This document shows positions 28,910-37,358 of a DNA stretch of 64,000 bases, in pieces. The position numbers and the translations under genes were made by a program. This DNA comes from Myxococcus virescens (GTDB lineage Bacteria > Myxococcota > Myxococcia > Myxococcales > Myxococcaceae): assembly GCF_900101905.1 (NCBI RefSeq), contig NZ_FNAJ01000010.1, forward strand, positions 62,001-126,000. Direction: 5' to 3'. The stretch's first letter is position 1. Every line of letters begins with the position of its first letter. Below the pieces are notes generated by a model. That model did no database searches and was not told where the DNA came from. It saw only the letters and a program-made list of their open reading frames with translations.

Positions 28910-29386
28910 CTACTTGCGCGGCAGCGGGAGGATGGTGTCCACCAGCGTCATGAGCTGCGCGCAGCTCACCGGCTTGCGGACGAAGGCGCTGATGCCGGCC
29001 TTCTGGCCCAGCGCGCGCACCTCCGCCACGTTCGGGTCGCCCGTCATCATCAGGATGGGCACCTTGGCCAGACGTGGGTTGGCGCTGGCGCGAATCTGCG
29101 CGGCGAAGTCCGCGCCGTTCATCCCATCCATGTGGAAGTCCGTGAGGACCAGGTCCACCGGCTCCGCTTCCGACACCTTGAGGCCTTCCTCGGCGGACTC
29201 CGCTTCGAGGAACTCGAAGTTGCGAGCCATGAGGTAGATCTTCAGCAGCGTGCGGATGGAGCGGCTGTCATCCACCAACAGCACGCGCTGCGGAGCCGTG
29301 CCCGCGGCGGGGCGCGCGCCCAGGGGGCGGGTCGTCTCCGTCGTGCTGCGGAGGGGGAGGGGCTCGGGGAGGGTTCCGGCCTTCAT
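28910..29386 (-). CDS. Stand-alone receiver-domain response regulator
   Basis: About 158 residues: a 32-residue Pro/Thr-rich N-terminal extension and a single receiver domain. Phosphorylation site Asp83 in VLTDFHMDGMNG, acidic pair in VLLVDDSRS, Thr in ILMMTGD and Lys in RKPVS are all present. There is no output domain, so it acts by protein contact, like CheY or DivK. It resembles the receiver protein at 48016 (both have KIYLM, RASA, VPIL and KPVS blocks). I chose ATG at 29386, with TGAGG upstream, because a promoter candidate and a palindrome lie just before it; ATG at 29434 and TTG at 29461 are in frame. Confidence 0.85.
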   Translation of the reverse strand: MKAGTLPEPLPLRSTTETTRPLGARPAAGTAPQRVLLVDDSRSIRTLLKIYLMARNFEFLEAESAEEGLKVSEAEPVDLVLTDFHMDGMNGADFAAQIRASANPRLAKVPILMMTGDPNVAEVRALGQKAGISAFVRKPVSCAQLMTLVDTILPLPRK

Positions 29387-29411
29387 CGGATCATCAACCT
29401 CAATTGGGGCA

Positions 29412-29425
29412 GTTCCCCGGGGAAC
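29412..29425 (-). promoter_or_regulatory. Perfect palindrome, possible operator of the receiver gene
   Basis: GTTCCCCGGGGAAC is a perfect 14-base palindrome about 25 bases before the start at 29386. It lies eight bases downstream of a promoter candidate on the minus strand, TTGACT (29461-29456), 17-base spacer, CAACAT (29438-29433). Binding there would cover the transcription start. Confidence 0.4.
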
Positions 29426-29472
29426 GGCGATCATGTTGGCGGATGGAGCGTCCGAAGTCAAAGCACCGCCAC

Positions 29473-30687
29473 TCAGGGAACCTCCAGGAAGAAAGCCTGA
29501 CTTTCCACAGCAGGAAGCCCCAGTCCAGACGCGAGGGCGGGTGCCAGTTCATTGGGCACACGCCATGTCTGTCCACTGGGTTGGATCAACACCACCGCGT
29601 AGCGACCTCGGGGCAGCTCACGCAGCGGAACGGGGTTGGTAGGTACCCGGGCATCCAGCGCCTGGGGGCGCACTTCCACCACCAGCTCCGGAACGACGGC
29701 GCCCTCCATGCGAGGGTTGCCGTTCTCGTCGGTGAGCGCGGCGGTGATGCTGTCTGGCACCAGGCGCGCGTTGAGCACGACGACATCCGGTACGCCGTCC
29801 TGGGAACCATCGGCGAGGGCGTAGTCCACGCCGGTGTCATCCGGGATGCCATCACGGTCCAGGTCGTTCTCGTCCACCAGGTTGCTGGCGTCGTCCGCCA
29901 GCTTGCGCACCACCACGCGCGGCCAGAAGCCATCGGGGGTGCCGTCGTTGTCTGCGTCCTGGTAGCTGACGGCGAAGCCTTCCGGGCGCTGGTCCACCGC
30001 GCCGTCGTGGATGGACAGCGGCTGGAGGCGCAGCTGCTTCACCGAGCTGCCCAACTGCCCGTCACCCTGCACCACCTGGAACGCGGGCCGGTCCCTCAGC
30101 ACGCTCGCGGTGTCGGAGAAGCTCACCGCCACGCCGGTGAGGGGCTGCGGCTGGCCGTCCGCGTCCGCCACGACTTCCACCGTGAGCGGTCTGCCGGTCG
30201 CGTCCACCGCCGCGCCACCCACGTCGCCCGCGTTGGGCTCGCTGGTGACGCCGTACCAGGGGTTGAAGTCGGACCGGCGGCAGTCCGCGCCCGCGTCCGA
30301 GCCGCAGCCGTTCGCGTCGATGAAGCCGCGGAGCATGTAGCGGCCCTCGGGCACCAGGCTGAAGCTGAAGGGCGCGACGAAGGGGCCGGGTGTGTCATTT
30401 GCCAGCGCCGGGCCGAAGAGCTGCTCGGCGGAGACGACGGTGAAGGTGAGGGGGCGGCCGGTGCCCTGCGGCGGCGGAGGCCGGTCCGCGTCGTAGAGGA
30501 ACACCACCGCGTTGCCGCGCGCGCGTGACTGCACCACCAGGTTGCCGTCGATGCGCGCGTTGCGCGTGTTCTGCCGCACGTCGGCGGTGGGCACCACGGG
30601 CGGTGCATCGCAGCCGAGCCCGATGACGGTTGCGAGGGCGAGGCCACCAGCGGCCCGCTTCCAGGAGGACAGGGTGGGGCGGCTCAT
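29473..30687 (-). CDS. Lipoprotein with calcium-loop-like repeats
   Basis: A 404-residue protein with lipobox VIGLGCDAPP (Cys at about 26). The mature part is a beta-rich surface protein; it contains two DxDxDGxxD-type loops (DADNDGTPDGF and DLDRDGIPDDTG) like the thrombospondin type-3/dockerin calcium loops. No catalytic motif. Its ATG overlaps the stop codon of the TonB-dependent receptor gene as ATGA, so it is translationally coupled to it. By analogy with SusCD-type systems it might be an accessory surface lipoprotein of the receptor, but it does not look like SusD. Confidence 0.78.
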   Translation of the reverse strand: MSRPTLSSWKRAAGGLALATVIGLGCDAPPVVPTADVRQNTRNARIDGNLVVQSRARGNAVVFLYDADRPPPPQGTGRPLTFTVVSAEQLFGPALANDTPGPFVAPFSFSLVPEGRYMLRGFIDANGCGSDAGADCRRSDFNPWYGVTSEPNAGDVGGAAVDATGRPLTVEVVADADGQPQPLTGVAVSFSDTASVLRDRPAFQVVQGDGQLGSSVKQLRLQPLSIHDGAVDQRPEGFAVSYQDADNDGTPDGFWPRVVVRKLADDASNLVDENDLDRDGIPDDTGVDYALADGSQDGVPDVVVLNARLVPDSITAALTDENGNPRMEGAVVPELVVEVRPQALDARVPTNPVPLRELPRGRYAVVLIQPSGQTWRVPNELAPALASGLGLPAVESQAFFLEVP

Positions 30688-33206
30688 GGAGTCACCGTCA
30701 GGGTCGCGTAGACGCGCCGCTCGATGCGATTGCCAAAGGGGTGCTGGGAATGTGCGCCGCCCAGGTGGCTGCCCACCAGCGCGACGGTGACGGTGTCCTT
30801 GACGGCCATGTAGCCCACGCGCGCGTTCACCACGGTGTAGGCGCGCAGCGGGTTGGACACCAGTTCGATGCGCGTCGGGTCCGCGGCGGCGGGCTCGCGC
30901 TCAATCCACGTGGAGGCGGAGGTGTAGGCCGCGTCCACGCCGAACTCCAGGTCCGCGCGCGAGCGGTAGGTGAGGCCGCCGTACAGCCGGAACTGCGGCG
31001 CCTGGTTGCACGGGCCGCACTCGGCCGCCGACTCGCGGTCCGACGTCACGTCCTGCAGCGACGCGCTCAACTTCAGGCCCAGGCCGTCCACCGGCGCCAG
31101 GGTGACGCCCGCTTCGGCGCCGCGCGCGGTGTAGATGGCGTCCTCGTTCTGGAAGGACGAGCTGCCCAGCAGGTACGAACCGGTGCCCGGGTCATACGAC
31201 TGGCCCGGCGGCAGCCGCGACACCCCGGACAGACCGATGAGGTCTCTCACCGTGTTCTGGTACACGGCCACGTCCAGGTCGATGCCCAGCTCCGGGGACT
31301 CGCCGCGCCAGCCCAGCTCGAAGGCGGTGAGGCGCTCGGGGCGCAGTTGCTGATTGCCGGTGGTGAGCGTGCTGACGCCGTTGATGCCCGGCACGGGCAC
31401 CGTCAGCTGCGTGTAGCTCTCCAGGAACGTGGGCTCGCGGAAGGCGGAGGCCGCGCTCGCGCGGAAGGCGTGGTTTTCAAAAGGCTTGAACAGCGCGGAG
31501 ATGCGCGGCGAGTGCGCCAGGCCCGGGCTGCCCAGGTTGAGCAGCGGGTGCCGGTCCACGCGGTAGCTGGCCACCAGCGCCAGGGGCTCCACGATGCGCC
31601 ACTCGTCCTGGACGAAGAAGGCCGCGTGCACCTGCTCGCGCAGCGGGCCCAGGTAGTCTCCCCAGTCCACGCGCTTGAGGCGGCCCTCCACGCCGATGTT
31701 GAGCTGGTGCGTGCCCGCGAGCTCGAAGTCGCGCGCGAAGAGCAACTCGGCGTTGAAGAGGTTGGAGTTGAGCGACGTCACCAGCGAGCGCTGGCCCGTG
31801 GCTTCATACTGGGGACCCGCGTCGCTGGAGATGTGGTTCCAGAACGTCTTCAGCTTCAGCGGCCCCAGCTCCACGTCGCCCTTGGCGAAGGCGTTGACGC
31901 CGTCGATGAAGTAGTTGCGCAGCAGGCCCGGCGGGTAGATTTCCGTGGTGAAGCGATTCACGCCGCCGGACAGGCCCACCTGGCGCCCTTCGGCGAAGGT
32001 GTACACGGCGGACAGCGACGCGCGCGCGCCGCGAGCGCCCAGGTCCGGGTCGGGGCCGCGCAGCGTCACGTCCGGCAGGCCGCTGGCGTAGTCCCGGCTC
32101 CACTTGTCCGTCTGCGAATAGCCCGCCGCCGCCCGGTAGCGCATCGCGCCCGAGCCGCCGTGGCTGACGAAGGAGCCCGCGGCGGTGTTGCCGGTGCCGC
32201 CGGTGACGTGGAACTGCGCGCGCGGTCCGGTGCCGGGCGCACGGGTGATGATGTTGACCACGCCGAGCATGGCGTTGGCGCCGTACAGCGCACTGCCCGG
32301 GCCGCGGATGACCTCGATGCGCTCAATCTCCTCCAGGCCGATGGGGATGGAGGACCAGATGGTGAGGCCCAGGAAGTCCTGGTACTCCGTGCGGCCGTCC
32401 ACCAGCACCAGCACCTTGTTGGCGATGCGTTGGTTGAAGCCGCGCAGCGACACGTTGGCGCTGCCCACGCCCAGGGCCATGACGTCCGCGCCGGGCACGC
32501 GCCGCAGCAGCTCCGGCAGCGACGTGGCGCCCGACAGGCGGATGTCCTCGGCGGTGATGACGGTGGTGGCGTTGGGCGCGTCCAACGAGGACTGCGCGCG
32601 GCGGCTCGCCGTCACCACGCGCTCTTCGTAGGGCACCGCGCCCAGGTCCACGCCGCCGGCCGTGTCGTCCGTATTGGCGGAGGCGACCCCGGTGGGCGTC
32701 AGGCCGGGAATGGTGGCGCTCCCCACGGGCATGGCCTCGGCCCGTTCAATGGCCTTCTCCAGCCGCTCCAGCAGCGCGCTCAGCTGCTGCTGCGACTGCA
32801 TGCCCGCGGGGGGCGGCGGCATGGGCAACGACGACGGGTCCTGCGCGGCGGCGGCCTGCGCTTCCTCGGCCTTCAGCTTCTCCTCCAACGCGGCCACCGT
32901 GGGCAGCACGGAGGCCGCGTCCGGCGGATTGCTGGCGAGGTAGCGCTGGTACACCTCCAGCGCCGCCTTCGACCGGCCCGAGTCCTGGTAGGCGCGGGCG
33001 ATGTTGAAGAGGACGTTGGGGTGCGGCTTGATGGCGTAGGCGGCTTCGAGCTCGGCGATGCCCGCGTCGTACTGCTTCTGGGCGATGAGGCTCATGCCGC
33101 TGCGGAAGTGGCGGCGGGCCTCAAGGCGGGCGTCCGCCAGGGCTTCCCCCGCGCACAGACACATCGCGAGGAGGCCCGCTCGTTTGAGGGCTGTCAGGGT
33201 TTTCAA
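30684..33206 (-). CDS. TonB-dependent receptor with N-terminal TPR domain
   Basis: An 840-residue outer-membrane receptor. With the TTG start at 33206 it begins KTLTALKRAGLLAMCLCAGEALA, a complete signal peptide. Residues 25-95 are TPR helices (SLIAQKQYDAGIAELEAAYA, HPNVLFNIARAYQDSGR), and 100-155 are predicted coiled coil. A TonB-box-like EERVVTASRR is at 195-203, then the plug (TTVITAEDIRLSGATSLPEL, RIEVIRGPGSALYGANAMLG), then the barrel to the C-terminus. TPR domains ahead of the TonB box are unusual. The TTG overlaps the stop of the kinase gene (AATTGA), and the following lipoprotein gene overlaps it by four bases. The ligand is unknown. Confidence 0.9.
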   Translation of the reverse strand: MKTLTALKRAGLLAMCLCAGEALADARLEARRHFRSGMSLIAQKQYDAGIAELEAAYAIKPHPNVLFNIARAYQDSGRSKAALEVYQRYLASNPPDAASVLPTVAALEEKLKAEEAQAAAAQDPSSLPMPPPPAGMQSQQQLSALLERLEKAIERAEAMPVGSATIPGLTPTGVASANTDDTAGGVDLGAVPYEERVVTASRRAQSSLDAPNATTVITAEDIRLSGATSLPELLRRVPGADVMALGVGSANVSLRGFNQRIANKVLVLVDGRTEYQDFLGLTIWSSIPIGLEEIERIEVIRGPGSALYGANAMLGVVNIITRAPGTGPRAQFHVTGGTGNTAAGSFVSHGGSGAMRYRAAAGYSQTDKWSRDYASGLPDVTLRGPDPDLGARGARASLSAVYTFAEGRQVGLSGGVNRFTTEIYPPGLLRNYFIDGVNAFAKGDVELGPLKLKTFWNHISSDAGPQYEATGQRSLVTSLNSNLFNAELLFARDFELAGTHQLNIGVEGRLKRVDWGDYLGPLREQVHAAFFVQDEWRIVEPLALVASYRVDRHPLLNLGSPGLAHSPRISALFKPFENHAFRASAASAFREPTFLESYTQLTVPVPGINGVSTLTTGNQQLRPERLTAFELGWRGESPELGIDLDVAVYQNTVRDLIGLSGVSRLPPGQSYDPGTGSYLLGSSSFQNEDAIYTARGAEAGVTLAPVDGLGLKLSASLQDVTSDRESAAECGPCNQAPQFRLYGGLTYRSRADLEFGVDAAYTSASTWIEREPAAADPTRIELVSNPLRAYTVVNARVGYMAVKDTVTVALVGSHLGGAHSQHPFGNRIERRVYATLTVTP

Positions 33207-34825
33207 TTGTACGGGTCGTCCTTGTAGGGCGACGAGTCTGGGGCCTTTCCAGGCCGCGTGCTCGCCTTCTTCTTGGGCTGGAGCTTCTGCGTGAAGCGCT
33301 CTTCGGGGCCCGCGCCCCTGGCGACGGCGCGGGCGCGCTGGTAGCCGTCCAGGGTGAAGGTCAGCGCCGCTTCCGCGACGCCGCTGGCATTCGGAGCCAC
33401 CTCGAGGTTCAGGGGCGTCTCGCCCAGGTCCTTCCCCTGGTACGTCACGCGCGCGCCCATGGGGTCGCTGACGATGAGGAAGCGCACCGGCTTCACTGTG
33501 GGGCGCGTCAGCGGAGCCAGGGCCAGCTCCTCGTCGGACGCACCCTCCACGGACTCCGCGGGCGGGAGGGCGGCCGCGGGCGCGTTGGCTTCGGGCACGG
33601 CCTGGGCGGTGGCGGGCGGTGGCGGTGGGACGATGGGCTCGGCGGGCGGGGTGGGGCGCGTCGCCATCACCAGGGCCACGCCCAGGCCCACCAGCAGCGC
33701 GCCGCCGCCGAGGATCATCCCCAGCGGCTTGCGGCCCTTGACCGGCGCCTCCTCCACGGAGATGTCCAGCGCCACGGTGGCGGGACCGGAGCCGGCCGCG
33801 CCGTGGGGGCCGCTGCCGTGGGGCCCGCTGATGGGGCCGCTGCCACCGACGCCGCTGATGCCCGCGCCCGCGAAGCGTGCGCCACTGAAGGCGCCACTGA
33901 CGCCCACCGTGGACATGGTGCGGCGCATGGCCTCCATCACCTCGTCCATGGACTGGTAGCGCTCCGGTGGCGTCTTGGCCAGGCACTTCATCACCAGGGC
34001 CTCCACCTCTCCGGGGATGCCATGGTTGGGGTAGAGCGAGCCGAAGGCGGGCGGCAGTTCGTTGATGTGCTTGACGATGACGTCGATGCTCTGCGCGGCC
34101 AGGAAGGGCGGCCGCCCCATCAGCATCTGATAGAGCACCACGCCCAGGCTGTACACGTCACTGCGCGGGTCGGCGACGTTGCGCGCCTGCTCCGGCGCCA
34201 TGTACTGCGGCGAGCCCAGGATGATGCCCGCCTGCGTGATGGACGTGTCCTGGGACACGGGCGCCGCGTCGCCGATGAAGGACTTCACCAGGCCGAAGTC
34301 GAGCACCTTCACCACGTCGTGGTCCGTCTCCTGATTGAGGACCATGACGTTGGCGGGCTTGAGGTCGCGGTGGATGAGGCCGACCTTGTGCGCCTCGCGC
34401 AGCGAGCGGGCGATCTGCTGGGTGATGTTGAGCGCGCGCGGCCACGGCAGCGGACCCATCTGCGTGAGGAGCTGGCCCAGCGTCAGCCCCTCCAGGTACT
34501 CCATGGCGATGTAGTAGATGCCGTCTTCCGTCTTGCCGTAGTCGATGACGGTGACGGTGTTCGGGTGGCGCAGCTTCGCGGTGACGCTGGCCTCCAGGAA
34601 GAAGCGCTTCTGGAAGCCCGGGTCCTTGCCCTCTCCGTACTGCGGGTTGAGCACCTTGAGCGCCACCAGCCGGTCCAGCGGTGACTGCACGGCCTTGTAG
34701 ACGCGGCCCATGCCTCCGGCGCCAAGCGTCTCCAGGATGCGGAAGCGCTCGTTCAGGACCCGGCCCAGCATCGGGTCCGCGACGTCGGGGGGGGCGCCAT
34801 TCGTCGGGGCGTTGCTCTCCATCAT
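33203..34825 (-). CDS. Transmembrane Ser/Thr protein kinase with extracytoplasmic PEGA-like domain
   Basis: A 540-residue PknB-type (Hanks) kinase. Gly-rich loop LGAGGMGRVY (34-43), Lys57 in ALKVL, catalytic Asp154 in HRDLKPAN, D176-FG, and PQYMAPEQ are all present, so it should be active. A Gly/Ser-rich linker leads to one membrane helix (about 368-388, LGMILGGGALLVGLGVALVM), a Pro-rich stretch, and a PEGA-like domain (VSDPMGARVTYQGKDLGETP) in the periplasm. The tandem ATG at 34825/34822 follows GGGGG; longer starts are rejected since they add non-conserved sequence. It is first gene of a three-gene overlapping operon with a TonB-dependent receptor and a lipoprotein. Confidence 0.93.
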   Translation of the reverse strand: MMESNAPTNGAPPDVADPMLGRVLNERFRILETLGAGGMGRVYKAVQSPLDRLVALKVLNPQYGEGKDPGFQKRFFLEASVTAKLRHPNTVTVIDYGKTEDGIYYIAMEYLEGLTLGQLLTQMGPLPWPRALNITQQIARSLREAHKVGLIHRDLKPANVMVLNQETDHDVVKVLDFGLVKSFIGDAAPVSQDTSITQAGIILGSPQYMAPEQARNVADPRSDVYSLGVVLYQMLMGRPPFLAAQSIDVIVKHINELPPAFGSLYPNHGIPGEVEALVMKCLAKTPPERYQSMDEVMEAMRRTMSTVGVSGAFSGARFAGAGISGVGGSGPISGPHGSGPHGAAGSGPATVALDISVEEAPVKGRKPLGMILGGGALLVGLGVALVMATRPTPPAEPIVPPPPPATAQAVPEANAPAAALPPAESVEGASDEELALAPLTRPTVKPVRFLIVSDPMGARVTYQGKDLGETPLNLEVAPNASGVAEAALTFTLDGYQRARAVARGAGPEERFTQKLQPKKKASTRPGKAPDSSPYKDDPYN

Positions 34826-35094
34826 GACTGCCCCCACCGACCGGTGAGGCACGTGACACGCCGGTCGAACATGAGGGCAGATGCTAACACTGCAATCGTC
34901 CACCTCCCAAGCGACCTGCCGGGTTGGCGCAGTGCGCCACCGGCCGAGAATCCGGCTCGGGCGCGACAACGTTTCACAGGTGACACACGTGCGCCGTGTC
35001 GTGACTGGGAGTGCGGAGAAAGCCCGGTCCACGCGCGCGGACGCGTGCTACGGACACGTAGCGCGGCGGTGGCCGCGTTAGGGTGCGGCCCCGT
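34826..35094. other. Divergent intergenic region, promoters not resolved
   Basis: Separates the kinase operon (minus) from the BtuF-like gene (plus). It must carry both promoters. I see no strong -35/-10 pair, no cobalamin-box sequence and no significant hairpin; open frames in it have no family features. Confidence 0.4.
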
Positions 35095-35964
35095 ATGAAT
35101 GCCCGCCTGTCCGAGCTGCTCTCCGGTGCGCCGCCCTATCCCCGCCGCGTCGTGTGCCTCACCGAGGAGACGACGGAGGTGCTCTACCGCCTGGGCGCGG
35201 AGGAACTGGTGGTGGGCGTGTCCGGCTTCACCGTGCGTCCGCCCCAGGCGCGCAAGAAGCCGCGGGTCAGCTCGTTCCTGGACGCGAACTTCGAGCGCAT
35301 CCTGGAGCTGAAGCCGGACCTGGTGCTGGGCTTCTCCGACTTGCAGGCGGACATCGGCCGCGAGCTGGCGAAGCGGGGCGTGCCTGTCTACCTGTTCAAC
35401 CAGCGCTCGCTCGCGGAAATCCTGCAGTCAGTGCGGCTGACGGGCGCGCTGGTGGGGCGGCCGGAGGCCGCGGAGGCGCTGGCCACCGAGCTGACCGCGA
35501 ACCTGGAGCGGCACGCGGACGCGGCGGAGTCGCTTCCACGTCGGCCGCGCATCTTCTTCGAGGAGTGGCATGAGCCGCTCATCTCCGGCATCCGCTGGTG
35601 TTCGGAGCTGGTGGAGCTGGTGGGCGGCGTGGACGTGTGCCGGGAGTCACGCGCGTCGCAGGGGGCGCAGGGCCGCATCTTCGCGCCGGAAGAGGTGGCG
35701 CGGCGCGACCCGGAGGGCGTCATCGCCAGCTGGTGCGGGCGCAAGGCGAAGCGGGAGAAAATCGTCGCCCGCCCCGGGTGGACCGGGGTCCGGGCGGTGG
35801 TGGATGACCAGCTCTACGAGGTGAAGAGCTCGCTCATCCTCCAGCCGGGGCCAGCCGCCCTGTCGGACGGCGTGGACCGGCTGGCGAAAATCGTCGCGGC
35901 GGTGGCGCGGGGCGAGAAGCTGCCGCCCCTGCGCGCTGGGGAACTGCGCTCCGCGGGGGCCTAG
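35095..35964 (+). CDS. BtuF/FepB-like substrate-binding-fold protein without signal peptide
   Basis: A 289-residue protein of the periplasmic-binding-protein-like family that includes BtuF (PF01497): VVCLTEETTEVLYRLGAEELVVGVS, then LDANFERILELKPDLVLGFSDL and a C-terminal lobe RRDPEGVIASWCGRK. BtuF-type proteins bind cobalamin or ferric siderophores for an ABC importer. Here no signal peptide precedes the fold and no permease or ATPase gene is adjacent, so a cytoplasmic role is possible. ATG at 35095 begins close to the conserved strand; an in-frame GTG at 35083 adds four residues. Its stop codon overlaps that of the convergent endonuclease gene. Confidence 0.8.
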   Translation: MNARLSELLSGAPPYPRRVVCLTEETTEVLYRLGAEELVVGVSGFTVRPPQARKKPRVSSFLDANFERILELKPDLVLGFSDLQADIGRELAKRGVPVYLFNQRSLAEILQSVRLTGALVGRPEAAEALATELTANLERHADAAESLPRRPRIFFEEWHEPLISGIRWCSELVELVGGVDVCRESRASQGAQGRIFAPEEVARRDPEGVIASWCGRKAKREKIVARPGWTGVRAVVDDQLYEVKSSLILQPGPAALSDGVDRLAKIVAAVARGEKLPPLRAGELRSAGA

Positions 35965-37223
35965 AAGTCCTTCACGCGGTCCGCGAGCGCCGAGTCCTCG
36001 ACGAAGGCGTTGGAGTTGCCCTGGATGGTGGCGATGCGGCGGTTGCGCTCGATTTCGGCGGCGTCCACCGTGTCGAGCTTGTTCCACGCCTTGAGCGCCG
36101 CCTCCTCGTCGTTGGGGATGGCCTTGTTGTAGGTGGCGGAGAAGTAGAACATCGCGCGCGCCACGTTGCCCTTGTGGGCGTCGGGCGGCTCGAAGACCAT
36201 GTTGCCGCGCGCGTCGGTGCCCAGCTTGGCGCCGTTCTGGCTCCACCGCACGTTGACCACTTCGCCGAACGGGAAGCTGCTGCGCCGGGAGTTGGCCTTG
36301 CTGTCGGTGGGGTAGAGGTGGTGCAGGTCGCTCTTCGCCGCGCCCGTGGCGCCCTTCGACTGGGGCCAGGTGTGCTCGGTGTTCATCACCGAGTTGTTGG
36401 GAATCTTGCCGCCTTTGACTTCGGCGCCCGTGTAGACGCAGACGACGTTGCCGTCCTCGTTCACGTCCAGGCTGGAGAACATCAGCCGGCGGGCCTCGTT
36501 GTAGCTGACCACCTTCTTGCCGGACGCGTAGTCCTGGAGCGCGTCCAGCAGCGCGCCGTCGCGCAGGCCCTCGAAGAGGCCACCTTCGGGCTCTTCCGGC
36601 GCTTCGGGCTCCGTCACCGGCGTCTGCGGGGCGATGTCCAGGCCCCACGACTTCAGCGTGCCGGTGTCGCCGCGCGCCGCGTCCTGCACTTCCAGCGTCC
36701 AGGTGCCCTTCGTGGGCTCGCCCTTGAACGCGGACAGGTCGAAGGCGCCCGTCAGGTCATCCGACGAGCCTCCCTTGCGGTTCGACACCACCGCGCTCTT
36801 GCCGGACGGCGAGGTCAGCGTCACCTTCAGGTCGCCCCGGTAGGTGTGCTCGATGTCCAGGTTGAGCTTGAGCGACTCCACCGTGGCGTCCTCGGGGACG
36901 TCGATGGTGCTCTCGATGGTGGTGTGGTCCTTGATGTCCGCGTTGGGACTCGTGCTGTGGACCAGCGACGCCGCCCGTGTACCGGCCGCGGCCTTCGGGT
37001 GGGAGGCCGCCGCCTGCGTCGCGGTGGGCGTCTGGGGAACGAAAACGGCGCCGAGCTTCGTCAGCATCGAAGGCGTGGTGCCCTCGAGTCCCGGCCGCGC
37101 GGGCTGGAACGAGCTGGTGGCCGCGGAGGAGGTCGTCCGGGGGGAGGACGTCGTCTCACGGGCGGTTTCGGTGGTCGGGCGAGCGGAGAGGGGCGAGCGG
37201 CGGGGGCCGACGACGCTGGTCAT
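35961..37223 (-). CDS. Endonuclease I (EndA/NucM) domain fused to a P-domain
   Basis: A 420-residue protein in three parts. Residues 1-100 are low-complexity Ser/Thr/Pro/Ala. About 105-205 is a proprotein-convertase P-domain (STIDVPEDATVESLKLNLDI, HTYRGDLKVTLTSPSGKSAV, GTWTLEVQDAARGDTGTLKSW). About 235-420 is an endonuclease I domain with the His-metal motif NTEHTWPQSKG and SDLHHLYPTDSKANSRRSSFPFG. Such nucleases degrade DNA outside the cell and use a metal-finger active site. No classical signal peptide is visible at the chosen start (37223). The stop overlaps that of the BtuF-like gene: the single CTAG supplies both stops. Confidence 0.85.
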   Translation of the reverse strand: MTSVVGPRRSPLSARPTTETARETTSSPRTTSSAATSSFQPARPGLEGTTPSMLTKLGAVFVPQTPTATQAAASHPKAAAGTRAASLVHSTSPNADIKDHTTIESTIDVPEDATVESLKLNLDIEHTYRGDLKVTLTSPSGKSAVVSNRKGGSSDDLTGAFDLSAFKGEPTKGTWTLEVQDAARGDTGTLKSWGLDIAPQTPVTEPEAPEEPEGGLFEGLRDGALLDALQDYASGKKVVSYNEARRLMFSSLDVNEDGNVVCVYTGAEVKGGKIPNNSVMNTEHTWPQSKGATGAAKSDLHHLYPTDSKANSRRSSFPFGEVVNVRWSQNGAKLGTDARGNMVFEPPDAHKGNVARAMFYFSATYNKAIPNDEEAALKAWNKLDTVDAAEIERNRRIATIQGNSNAFVEDSALADRVKDF

Positions 37224-37315
37224 GCCGTCATTATCCACCCAGTGGGCTTCGCGGTTGCTTCCCCCATGTATATTTTCGACGCGACCGTGAAAGCTGGAAA
37301 TCCAGCGATGTAACA

Positions 37316-37350
37316 GAGCGCGGCATTGTCCAGGGGCAATGCCGCGGCTC
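37316..37350 (+). promoter_or_regulatory. Stem-loop just upstream of the Omp85-like gene
   Basis: CGCGGCATTG (37319-37328) pairs with CAATGCCGCG (37337-37346) around an 8-base loop; GAG/CTC extend the stem past one bulged base. It ends nine bases before the start codon at 37359 and would occlude the ribosome binding region or act as an operator. No T-run follows. Confidence 0.4.
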
Positions 37351-37358
37351 ATGACAGG

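Noticed and set aside
34826-35094. Cobalamin riboswitch before the BtuF-like gene
   Set aside because: No B12-box or GCCACTG core could be found on the plus strand.
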